From the NCBI GenBank assembly GCA_031279675.1, contig JAITIB010000075.1, forward strand, positions 1 through 19,678: a stretch of DNA of 19,678 bases. The letters run 5' to 3'. Numbering within the stretch: the stretch's first letter is position 1; every line of letters begins with the position of its first letter. This stretch comes from Puniceicoccales bacterium (GTDB taxonomy: Bacteria; Verrucomicrobiota; Verrucomicrobiia; Opitutales; UBA953). The position numbers were made by a program, and so were the translations under genes. Below the pieces are notes generated by a model. The model was not told where the DNA came from and searched no databases. It saw only the letters and a program-made list of their open reading frames with translations. Shown in pieces: positions 1-7,071 of the stretch.

Positions 1-117
1 ACTCCCCCGAAGGTTGGGGGAACTCCCCCGAAGATCGGGGGAACTCCCCCGAAGATTGGGGGAACTCCCCCGAAGATTGGGGGAACTCCCCCGAAGATTG
101 GGGGAACTCCCCCGAAG
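1..117. repeat. Tandem array of 21-bp hairpin-forming units
   Basis: Five complete 21-bp units lie head to tail at 1-21, 22-42, 43-63, 64-84 and 85-105, with the first 13 bases of a sixth at 106-118. The commonest unit is ACTCCCCCGAAGATTGGGGGA. Each unit contains an inverted repeat (TCCCCC, a 7-base loop, GGGGGA). Unit boundaries form a second possible hairpin (GGGGG, AACT, CCCCC). Units differ only in the loop (GAAGGTT, GAAGATC, GAAGATT), so the stem is the constant part. Because 21 is a multiple of three, the array is open in all three minus-strand frames, and in one it reads as a (VPPIFGG) heptapeptide. The array touches the window edge and may extend further. Confidence 0.95.
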
Positions 118-203
118 ACGAGCTTGGAGTAAGGTGCGTCTTTGAAGAGCGGCTCGATGCGGTTGGCTTGGGAACCGACGCTCCCTTCGCTTGCCCCCCG
201 CAT
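1..203 (-). CDS. Partial ORF of unknown function ending in (VPPIFGG)n heptapeptides
   Basis: Reading leftward from an ATG at 203, the frame is open for 67 codons to the window edge, so the C-terminus is missing. The non-repetitive part has a protein-like composition (it includes ANRIEPLFKDAPYSKLVF) and runs directly into the VPPIFGG heptapeptides encoded by the 21-bp array. The same frame stays open upstream to a TGA at 249-251. A TTG at 227 would add eight plausible residues (LSSQEILR), but GGAGGG abuts that TTG too closely to act as its ribosome binding site. I do not recognise the family. It could be a real gene whose 3' end was extended by repeat expansion, or a chance open frame in G/C-rich DNA. 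Confidence 0.35.
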   Translation of the reverse strand, partial: MRGASEGSVGSQANRIEPLFKDAPYSKLVFGGVPPIFGGVPPIFGGVPPIFGGVPPIFGGVPPTFGG

Positions 204-481
204 CCGCAAAATCTCTTGACTCGACAACCCTCCCCCCCCACATCCCCGTCAAAGGAGACGGCGGGGAAAGCCCTTTGGACGAAAGCTCGGCCTCATCCCC
301 GCCGCCGCCGCGCACCAGCAAAACAACAGCAGCCCGGCGCACGCGAGGATGAACCCGAGGAGGAGCTGCGCAAACGGCAGCTTGAGAGCGTTTTTCTACG
401 ATGGCTGGGCGCGTTGGCGTCCTGTGTTTTTTGGTTTGCAATGGGTCCCTTGGCGTTGCCAGCGTGGGCGAAATGTTCTTC
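204..481. other. Non-coding stretch upstream of the tail-specific protease
   Basis: I see no convincing gene here. The stretch includes an 8-base C run (232-239) and a TTGACT (216-221) with no matching -10 box at the right distance. The many open frames across it are typical of high-GC DNA. The promoter of the protease gene is presumably in this stretch but cannot be placed. Confidence 0.5.
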
Positions 482-2803
482 ATGTCTCAGAATGTCCGTC
501 TTTGGGCGCCGCGTGCCCTTCTTCTTTTTCTTGCGTTCACCGGCCTTGCATCGTTCGCGTTTGCCGACGCCACCTCCGTCGCTGCCGATGATTCCTCCGT
601 CAAGGCGCCGCCCCCGTCGGCTGCCAACGATTATCGCACGACGCGGGAAATGCGGCTTGAGGTGCTTGCCACTGCCATGTGCCTCCAGCATGGGCACATT
701 TTGCAGAAAAAACTCGATAGCCTCGATGCAAAGGCCTTCATTCGGGATTATCTTGGCAATCTCGACGCGTTGCACCTTTTTTATCTCAATTCCCGGCTGA
801 AGTTTGACCAAGAGCGTTTTGGCTCGCTTCTGGACATCTATTTTTCCGGTGGAAACCTGCTTCCAGCCTTTGAGATCTACAAGGAGTTTCTCAAGAATGT
901 TGACGATCGGGTGGCATGGATCAACGAGCGACTCACCCAGCCCTTCGACTTCGGCACGGATGAGACCATTGTCATTGACCGGCGCAAGCAGGACTGGCCC
1001 GAGACCAGGGAAGCGGCGGACAAACTTTGGGAAAAACGCCTCACGCTTGACATTATCATCGAGCTTCTCGGGGAGGAAAAAAAACTCGTTCCCTCCGCCG
1101 TGCATGGCAAGGCCAACGCCCCTTCTGCCGCCCCCGCGGTCCCGCCCGAGGCTATCACCGCGGAGCGCCTTGCCGACGCCACCGCGCGCGTGCGCAAGCG
1201 TTATAACAAAATCCAGACCTATCTGCGCCTTGAGGCGCACGAGGTGCAGGAAATTTACCTTAACACCCTTGCGAGCCAGTATGATCCGCACACCACTTTT
1301 TTCACCCGCCAGTCCAATGACGAGTTTGAGATCGCCATGCGCAACAAGCTCATTGGGGTGGGCGCCGTCCTTCAGGACGAGGACGGATATTGCATCGTGA
1401 AGGAAATCCTTCCCGGCGGCCCCATCGAGGCGAGCAAGCGCATTCGTGTGGGTGACCGCATCACTGCGATCGGGCAGGGGGCCACCGGGGAGCTTGAGGA
1501 TATTATCGGAATGCGTCTCAACAAAATCGTCTCCCGCCTCCGGGGCAAAGCCAACACCACCGTCCGTCTCCGCATCGAGCCTGCGGCGGACCACACCGCC
1601 CGCTACACCCTTGAGCTCCAGCGCAGCGAGATAAAGCTCACCACCAAGCTCGCCCAGGCGACGCTCCACCAGATCGCTTCCCCCGATGGCAAGCGCACGG
1701 TGGCCGTCGGCGTCATCGAGCTTCCCGCCTTTTATGGCAAGGGCGCCGGTGACAGCGAGTCCGGTTCCGCTTACAGCACCACCGAGGACGTTGCCGAGCT
1801 CATCAAGAAGCTCAAGGCGCACAACATCCAGGGTCTGATTCTCGACTTGCGCCGTAACGGAGGCGGGCTCCTCGATGAAGCGGTCCGGCTCACCGGTCTT
1901 TTCATTCCCGATGGTCCCGTTGTGCAAATTCGCGATGCCAAGGGAAAACTCGAACGGCTTGATGTTCCCTCCCGCGGCGCTTCCAGTCCGCACTGGGACG
2001 GCCCCCTTGCCATTCTCGTTTCCAAGCTGAGCGCTTCCGCGAGCGAAATTGTCGCGGGCGCCCTCCAAGACCATCGCCGCGCCCTCATCATTGGCGATGC
2101 AAACACGCATGGCAAGGGCACCGTCCAGAAGTATGCCGACTACGCCGCGTTTGACCGCAATCTTGGCTCGGCGATCAAGTTCACCGTTCAAAAATGGTAT
2201 CTTCCCAGTGGCAAATCCATCCAGCTCAAGGGCGTTGCCGCCGACATCACCATTCCCTCCATTTACAGTGCGCTGCCCCTTGCCGAATCCGATCTCGACC
2301 GTCCCCTTGCGTGGGACTCCATTGGCACGATTCTCGAAGCCGGCCCCACGCCTCCATTCGCTGTCATCGCCCCGGAACTCATCGAAAGACTCCGCGTCCA
2401 AAGCGACGGGCGCCAGAAGTCCCTCCCCGAGTTTCACAGTCACAACCGCAGCATTGCGTGGACAAAGTCGCGTGAGAAAAACCGCCCCATTTCGATCAAC
2501 TACGCCACTTTGCGTGCCGAGCGCATCGCCGACAGGGCCCTGCGCGAGAGCATCCGCGAAACCTACAAAAAACTTGAGGGAACCAACACCAAGGTCGAAA
2601 CCATCAAGCTCGACTCCGCCCTTGGGCAGGAAAAAAAATCGCCGCCGAACGAGACCGCCGCCCCTGAGTCCAACACCCCCGCCAGTGATGCCGAGACCGG
2701 GGATGAGGACGAACCGTGGCCGGATATCGACGTCCAGTTGCGCGAGAGCATTCGCATCCTTGGCGACTGGCTCGCCGTGCCTGAAAAACGCCAGCAGGGC
2801 TGA
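482..2803 (+). CDS. prc: Tail-specific (carboxy-terminal) protease, peptidase family S41
   Basis: This is an exported serine protease of the Prc/Tsp type, which degrades envelope proteins from their C-termini. Starting at ATG 482 (773 aa) gives a clean signal peptide: an Arg-containing n-region, the hydrophobic stretch ALLLFLAFTGLASFAFA and a likely AFA cleavage site. ATGs at 401 and 473 are also in frame, and no start has a strong Shine-Dalgarno sequence. Domain order is a long N-terminal region, a PDZ domain (about residues 285-380), the S41 core and a C-terminal DUF3340-like region (SHNRSIAWTKSREKNRP). The catalytic Ser is about residue 519, the middle Ser of SASASE. The catalytic Lys is about residue 545 in HGKGTVQ. 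Ser-Lys spacing is 26 residues, one more than I recall for E. coli Prc. The stop codon abuts the first possible ATG of rdgB, so the two are probably co-transcribed. Confidence 0.93.
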   Translation: MSQNVRLWAPRALLLFLAFTGLASFAFADATSVAADDSSVKAPPPSAANDYRTTREMRLEVLATAMCLQHGHILQKKLDSLDAKAFIRDYLGNLDALHLFYLNSRLKFDQERFGSLLDIYFSGGNLLPAFEIYKEFLKNVDDRVAWINERLTQPFDFGTDETIVIDRRKQDWPETREAADKLWEKRLTLDIIIELLGEEKKLVPSAVHGKANAPSAAPAVPPEAITAERLADATARVRKRYNKIQTYLRLEAHEVQEIYLNTLASQYDPHTTFFTRQSNDEFEIAMRNKLIGVGAVLQDEDGYCIVKEILPGGPIEASKRIRVGDRITAIGQGATGELEDIIGMRLNKIVSRLRGKANTTVRLRIEPAADHTARYTLELQRSEIKLTTKLAQATLHQIASPDGKRTVAVGVIELPAFYGKGAGDSESGSAYSTTEDVAELIKKLKAHNIQGLILDLRRNGGGLLDEAVRLTGLFIPDGPVVQIRDAKGKLERLDVPSRGASSPHWDGPLAILVSKLSASASEIVAGALQDHRRALIIGDANTHGKGTVQKYADYAAFDRNLGSAIKFTVQKWYLPSGKSIQLKGVAADITIPSIYSALPLAESDLDRPLAWDSIGTILEAGPTPPFAVIAPELIERLRVQSDGRQKSLPEFHSHNRSIAWTKSREKNRPISINYATLRAERIADRALRESIRETYKKLEGTNTKVETIKLDSALGQEKKSPPNETAAPESNTPASDAETGDEDEPWPDIDVQLRESIRILGDWLAVPEKRQQG

Positions 2804-2830
2804 ATGCCGGTTGCGGGCCCACTCGGTATC

Positions 2831-3487
2831 ATGACGCCACCGGACTCCATTGATGTCGTGCTCGCGACGGGGAACGCGCACAAGGTGGTGGAGCTTTCCC
2901 GCATGTTTGATTGCGCGAGGGCGGCGTCCGGGGAGGGCGGCCCGGCGGTCCGGTTGTTTTCAGCCGGGCATGTCGGCGGGATGCCGGTCGTGAAGGAGGA
3001 CGCGGAAACGTTCGCGGGAAATGCGCGACAGAAGGCGCTGGCGTTGCGTGAAGTGGCGCCGGTGCCGTATTGGGTGCTCGCGGATGACAGCGGCTTGTGC
3101 TGCGACGCGCTTGGCGGGAGGCCCGGGGTGGCGTCGGCGCGCTTTGCGGGACTCCGCGCGTCGGATGGCGCAAACCGGGCGAAGCTGCTTGAGGCATTGC
3201 GCCGTGTTCCCGGGCCGGGGCGCGGGGCGTATTTTCTCTGCCATTTGTGCCTCATCCCGCCAACGGGGGGGATTCTGTCGTTTGAGGGGCGGTGCGCGGG
3301 ACGTGTTTTGGAGGCCGAAGAAGGGGAGGGCGGCTTTGGCTACGATTCAATTTTTCAGGCCGATGGATGCGCGGGGAGCTTCGCCACGCTGGCACCGGAG
3401 GAAAAAGACCGGCTGAGCCATCGCGGGCGCGCGGTGAGGGAGTTGCTGGCGGAATTGTCCATGCGGTGGCGCGCGGGAACTTTTTGA
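2831..3487 (+). CDS. rdgB: Non-canonical purine NTP pyrophosphatase, RdgB/HAM1 family
   Basis: The enzyme hydrolyses dITP, XTP and related deaminated nucleotides to monophosphates, keeping them out of DNA and RNA. All family signatures are present: TGNAHK near the N-terminus (substrate binding), LADDSGL (about residue 83; metal/catalytic Asp), ALGGRPGVASARFAG, FGYDSIF and the C-terminal SHRGRA. Length from ATG 2831 is 218 aa, slightly above the usual 190-205. An in-frame ATG at 2804 adds nine residues and sits immediately after the protease stop (TGAATG), with CAGGG just upstream. I prefer 2831 because it gives the usual N-terminus, but 2804 would allow translational coupling. The coding strand is noticeably G-rich, with many G-ending codons, unlike the preceding protease gene. 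Confidence 0.93.
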   Translation: MTPPDSIDVVLATGNAHKVVELSRMFDCARAASGEGGPAVRLFSAGHVGGMPVVKEDAETFAGNARQKALALREVAPVPYWVLADDSGLCCDALGGRPGVASARFAGLRASDGANRAKLLEALRRVPGPGRGAYFLCHLCLIPPTGGILSFEGRCAGRVLEAEEGEGGFGYDSIFQADGCAGSFATLAPEEKDRLSHRGRAVRELLAELSMRWRAGTF

Positions 3488-3488
3488 C

Positions 3489-3502
3489 GGAACAGGTGTT
3501 CC
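3489..3502. promoter_or_regulatory. 14-bp interrupted palindrome before the Gfo/Idh/MocA gene
   Basis: GGAACAGGTGTTCC is a perfect dyad with 6-bp arms (GGAACA and TGTTCC) and a 2-bp centre. It lies in the 25-bp gap between rdgB and the oxidoreductase, ending 10 bases before the ATG at 3513. A two-base loop is too tight for an RNA hairpin, so a protein operator is the likelier reading. It fits the GAAC-N4-GTTC pattern of Bacillus-type LexA boxes, but not the TGTTC-N4-GAACA pattern I recall for Verrucomicrobia. Confidence 0.35.
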
Positions 3503-3512
3503 TGCTGCGGTC

Positions 3513-4835
3513 ATGATTTCAAACGTCCGTCAAGATTCCTCTTTTTCTCACAATGCTGGCGCGGGATTGTCCCGGCGGCGTTTTCTCCAAAATGCCGGCA
3601 TGGCGCTTGCCGCCGGTCTTGTTTGTCCCGCGATTGTCCCCGCGCGCGCCCTTGGGCGCGACGGGCATGTTGCGCCAAGCAACCGGGTCGCGCTCGGTGT
3701 CGTTGGCGTGAGACAGGGCTGGGACAGCATGTCGAAATGCCTGCGCTTTGACGATGTGGAGGGTGTGGGTGTTTGCGAAACGGACGGGAACCGGCTGCGC
3801 GAAAAAGTGAGCGCAGTCAGGCGGAGCGCCAATGGCAAGGGAGTGAAAGGCTACAAGGATTTTCGTGAAATGTTCGCGAAGGCAAAACTTGACGCCGTGA
3901 TCCTTGCCGCGCCCGACCACTGGCACGGCATCATGGCTGTCGCGGCGGCGCGCGCCGGGCTCGATATTTACGGGGAAAAACCGCTCGCGCACACCCTCGT
4001 CGAGGGGCGCGCGATTGTTGACGCCGTCCGGCAGCACGGGCGCATCTGGCAGACGGGGAGCTGGCAGCGCTCGGGGGGCAATTTCCGCAAGGCGGTGAAC
4101 CTTGTGCGCAACGGGCTCATCGGCAAACTCGTCCGCATTGAGGTCGGCACGCACGGGCATTGGGGCAAGCGTCATGGCGACAAGGCTGTCTTCGACACGC
4201 CGGGCGACTACGACATGTGGGTCGGCCCCGCGCAGTGGATGCCCTACAACCCGCGCGTCACGCACTACCAGTGGCGTTGGTGCCTCAACTACGGCGGGGG
4301 CAATCTTATGGACTGGGTCGGGCACCATGTGGACATCGCCCACTGGGGCGCGGGTTTCGACGCCACCGGGCCGGTTAAAATTTCCGGAACGGGTGAGTTT
4401 TCCACCGATGCACCGTTTGACGCGGAGATGACCTACAGCTACGAATGCACCTACGCCAATGGCGTGACCATGGTCGTTGACAGCAAGTCCGGAACCAAAT
4501 TCATCGGCGAGGATGGCAAATGGATTTACGTCAACCGCGGCAAGCTGGACGCGTCCGACAAGTCCCTTCTCAAATTCGAGCCGGGTCCGAACGATTACCA
4601 CGCCTACCGTAGCGAGAACCACTGGCGCAACTTCATCGACAGTGTCAAAACGCGCCGCGAGACCGTCACCCCCGCGGAAGCGGCGCACCGCGCCGCGAGC
4701 GTGGGCCACCTTGGCCACATCGCCATCATGACGGGCCGCACCATCCACTGGGATCCGGTGGCGGAAACCATCAAGGACGATCCGGGCGCCTCGGCGTTGC
4801 TGCACCCTGTGTTCCGCTCGCCTTGGACGCTTTGA
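3513..4835 (+). CDS. Tat-exported Gfo/Idh/MocA family oxidoreductase
   Basis: This is an NAD(P)-dependent sugar or cyclitol oxidoreductase family protein of 440 aa, presumably acting outside the cytoplasm on a glycan-derived substrate. A twin-arginine signal is clear at residues 20-37 (SRRRFLQNAGMALAAGLV). A Rossmann fold follows from about residue 58; its glycine loop (VALGVVGVRQGWD) departs from the usual GxGxxG. Other signatures are APDHWH (133-138), the family EKP motif in YGEKPLAHT (153-161) and a DWVGHHVDIAHWG stretch typical of secreted verrucomicrobial and planctomycete members. The substrate cannot be deduced. It sits 25 bp after rdgB with a dyad in the gap and no strong ribosome binding site. 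Its last 65 bp overlap the 3' end of the convergent phosphatase-family gene. Confidence 0.9.
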   Translation: MISNVRQDSSFSHNAGAGLSRRRFLQNAGMALAAGLVCPAIVPARALGRDGHVAPSNRVALGVVGVRQGWDSMSKCLRFDDVEGVGVCETDGNRLREKVSAVRRSANGKGVKGYKDFREMFAKAKLDAVILAAPDHWHGIMAVAAARAGLDIYGEKPLAHTLVEGRAIVDAVRQHGRIWQTGSWQRSGGNFRKAVNLVRNGLIGKLVRIEVGTHGHWGKRHGDKAVFDTPGDYDMWVGPAQWMPYNPRVTHYQWRWCLNYGGGNLMDWVGHHVDIAHWGAGFDATGPVKISGTGEFSTDAPFDAEMTYSYECTYANGVTMVVDSKSGTKFIGEDGKWIYVNRGKLDASDKSLLKFEPGPNDYHAYRSENHWRNFIDSVKTRRETVTPAEAAHRAASVGHLGHIAIMTGRTIHWDPVAETIKDDPGASALLHPVFRSPWTL

Positions 4836-5751
4836 GTCCCGCCGCGGTGGCGTTGTCGCCAAAGTCCATGTCTGCGCAAACAAGCCGGTGATCGCTGGCT
4901 GTGTGCGCGTCTGGAATGTCCGCGATGCGGGCGGGTGGACGCAGGTAAGCGCCGAGCGCCGGCGTGTGCAGAATGTAATCGGAGCGCGAGTAGTATTCGT
5001 GGCGCAGGTTGCGGTATGTCCATGTTTCGCCCCGGCTGTCGCGCGCTGGAAGGACGTGAAACACCGGCTGGCGGCGCGCGTTGGTGAACTGGCGCAAGGT
5101 GGCGCTTTGGGGACCGTCGTTGAAGTCTCCCATGAGGATGACGAGCGCGGTGGCGGCTTCGGGTGCGTGCGCGGCGTGCAGGAGCGCGCGGATCGTGTCG
5201 GCCTCGGCGAGGCGTCGGGCGGCGGCGCCGGGGTCGGAGGACTCGACGGTGATGCGGCTCTTCAGGTGCAGGGTGTAGAGGGTGAGCTTGCCGGCGGAAG
5301 TGTTAAGTGTCACGGCGAGGAGTCCCCTGCTGATTTCGTTCGCCTTGTCCTGATAGCGGATGGGGAGGCGTGCGTGGGGGTGGATCCGGGCGAAGGGTTT
5401 GCGGGAGATTATGGCCAGCTGGCGTTGCGTGTCAGGGCCAGCGAGGATGGCGGTGTGGGGGTAGGGGAGCCCCTCGCGGGCGAGGTCGCGCTGGAGTTCC
5501 CTGACGTAGTCGGCGCCGCCTATTTCCTGCAGTGCGACGAGGTCGGCGTTGGTGGCGTGGAGGATGCGCCGGAGGGCGGCTTTCTCCTTTTCGGGCTTGG
5601 GATAGGAGGGTTCGCCGCGTCCCTCGACGCGACGGTTTGCAAGGTTGTAGTTTTCCAGATTGTAGGTGGCGACGCGGAGGCGTTCCGCGCGAAGCGTCCC
5701 CGTGATCGCCAGAAGGCCCGAGAGCAGGAAAAGCAGTACAGGGGAACGCAT
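4771..5751 (-). CDS. Exported endonuclease/exonuclease/phosphatase superfamily protein
   Basis: This 326-aa protein has an N-terminal signal peptide (hydrophobic LLFLLSGLLAITGTL, cleavage near LRA-ER) and an EEP fold resembling DNase I and inositol phosphatases. Catalytic motifs are in order: NLEN (31-34), LQEI with Glu76 as metal ligand, LHLKS with His162, GDFND (208-212), RSDYIL (256-261) and ASDHRLV (285-291) carrying the final Asp-His pair. It should be a metal-dependent phosphodiesterase acting in the periplasm or outside the cell; nuclease and phospholipid- or sugar-phosphatase roles cannot be separated from sequence. It starts 21 bp after the helicase stop, so it is probably the second gene of that transcript. 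The last roughly 35 residues, after the EEP fold, are low-complexity; about 21 of these are antisense to the oxidoreductase gene. Confidence 0.9.
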   Translation of the reverse strand: MRSPVLLFLLSGLLAITGTLRAERLRVATYNLENYNLANRRVEGRGEPSYPKPEKEKAALRRILHATNADLVALQEIGGADYVRELQRDLAREGLPYPHTAILAGPDTQRQLAIISRKPFARIHPHARLPIRYQDKANEISRGLLAVTLNTSAGKLTLYTLHLKSRITVESSDPGAAARRLAEADTIRALLHAAHAPEAATALVILMGDFNDGPQSATLRQFTNARRQPVFHVLPARDSRGETWTYRNLRHEYYSRSDYILHTPALGAYLRPPARIADIPDAHTASDHRLVCADMDFGDNATAAGLKASKASGTQGAATPRRPDRP

Positions 5752-5772
5752 GGGTGCGTTGTGTCCGCGGGA

Positions 5773-6966
5773 CTAACGGTTGCGGCGTCGGGGGGCGCTG
5801 GCGGGGGCAAGGGTGGTGGACATGTGGGGTTCGAACCGGTATTTGAAGCCCTCAAGCTTGCGCCGCTCGATGGTGCGTTCGAGAAGGCGCTCGATGGCTT
5901 GCAGCGAGAGCATTTCGTCGGGTGAGAAGAGTGTGAACGCCTCGCCTTCCTCGGATGCGCGCCCGGTGCGTCCGATGCGGTGTATGTAATCCTCGGGGTG
6001 GGAGGGGACGTTGTAGTTGATGACGTGCGTGATGCCGCGGATGTCGAGACCGCGCGCGGCAATGTCGGTGGCGACCATGACGGCGTATTTGCCGTTCTTG
6101 AACCCGGCGAGCGCCTCGCCGCGTTCCGCTTGCGTGCGGTCGGCGTGAAGGGTCGTGACGGTGTGGCGCGTGGACTCGACCCATTCGGTGATGCGGTCGG
6201 CGTCGTGCTTTGTGCGGGTGAACACGATGACGCTTTTGAAATGCGTGTGCTCAAGGAGTGCGAGCAGGAGGTCGTATTTTTGATAGCTTTCGACGGGGTA
6301 AATGTAATGGGCAACGGTGTCGGCGGATTTGACTCCGGAGCGTGTGTCCACGATTTCGGGGTCGCGCAGGGCCCATTTGGCGATGTTGAGGATGGACTTC
6401 TCGACGGTGGCGGAAAAGAGCAGCGTCTGGCGTTCGCGCGGGCAGAGGTGGATGATGCGTGAGACGTCCTCGATGAAGCCGAGGTCGAGCATCCGGTCCA
6501 CTTCGTCCAGGATGAGCACCTGAACGTTGTCGAGGCGCACATTGCGCTGGCCCCACAGGTCGAGCAGGCGTCCCGGGGTGGCGATGATGATGTCGGCGCC
6601 GCGCTCAAGCTCGCGTTTCTGGGTGCCGTAGCCGACGCCACCGTAGAGAAGCGTGATGCTCAGCCGGGAGTGTTCGCCGTAGCGCTTGAAGTTTTCCTCG
6701 ACCTGGATGGCGAGTTCGCGTGTGGGCACGAGCACGAGGCAGCGGGTGAGTCCGGTGTGCTGCCCAAGGCGCTGCAGGGTGGGGAGGGCGAAGGCGGCGG
6801 TTTTGCCGGTTCCGGTCTGGGCGGCGCCGATGATGTCGCGGCCTTGGAGGATGAGGGGGATGGCTTGTTGCTGGATGGGCGTCGGGGTGGTGTAACCGCA
6901 GGTTTCCAGTGCGCGAAGGATGGGGGCGGAGAGTCCGAGTTCTTGGAAGGTGCTGCTGTTGTTCAT
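5773..6966 (-). CDS. DEAD-box ATP-dependent RNA helicase, RhlE-like
   Basis: This is an RNA-unwinding ATPase that likely acts in ribosome assembly or mRNA turnover. The 397-aa protein carries the full motif series: Q-motif region (TFQELGLS...TPTPIQQQAI), motif I AQTGTGKT (49-56), Ia PTRELA (81-86), Ib TPGR (130-133), II DEVD (154-157), III SAT (185-187), V ATDIAARGLD (299-308) and VI HRIGRTGR (329-336). Motif II reads DEVD instead of DEAD, a variant seen in active family members. The C-terminal extension after the core is short and ends in a basic RRRNR tail. No Shine-Dalgarno sequence is visible before the ATG. The roughly 100-bp gap to pglF contains two copies of GCAAGACACC (minus strand), with no clear -35/-10 pair. 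Confidence 0.95.
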   Translation of the reverse strand: MNNSSTFQELGLSAPILRALETCGYTTPTPIQQQAIPLILQGRDIIGAAQTGTGKTAAFALPTLQRLGQHTGLTRCLVLVPTRELAIQVEENFKRYGEHSRLSITLLYGGVGYGTQKRELERGADIIIATPGRLLDLWGQRNVRLDNVQVLILDEVDRMLDLGFIEDVSRIIHLCPRERQTLLFSATVEKSILNIAKWALRDPEIVDTRSGVKSADTVAHYIYPVESYQKYDLLLALLEHTHFKSVIVFTRTKHDADRITEWVESTRHTVTTLHADRTQAERGEALAGFKNGKYAVMVATDIAARGLDIRGITHVINYNVPSHPEDYIHRIGRTGRASEEGEAFTLFSPDEMLSLQAIERLLERTIERRKLEGFKYRFEPHMSTTLAPASAPRRRNR

Positions 6967-7071
6967 TGCGGAGGATATGAGGTGTCTTGCTGCATATGCG
7001 GGAGGGTTGGATGTTGTGCGGCGGGGTGTCTTGCAATGTTAAAGCGGGCGGCGTCGTTGCGCGGGCCTGTT

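Noticed and set aside
249..395. Minus-strand stretch reading like a small membrane peptide (KLPFAQLLLGFILACAGLLLF)
   Set aside because: It is preceded by TAG with no ATG, GTG or TTG before the hydrophobic part, and has no ribosome binding site. A degraded gene is possible but unsupported.
3..800. Plus-strand frame open from the left edge through the repeat array into the protease gene
   Set aside because: It overlaps the 5' third of the protease in another frame and its translation loses protein-like character. The heptapeptide reading is better on the minus strand.
293..2881. 862-codon open frame antisense to the protease gene
   Set aside because: Its translation has no domain logic, and it lies exactly opposite a gene with full S41 and PDZ signatures. 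Long antisense frames are common in high-GC DNA.
3519..4883. 454-codon frame antisense to the oxidoreductase gene
   Set aside because: It has no recognisable motif, while the plus strand has a Tat signal, EKP motif and family landmarks over the same DNA.
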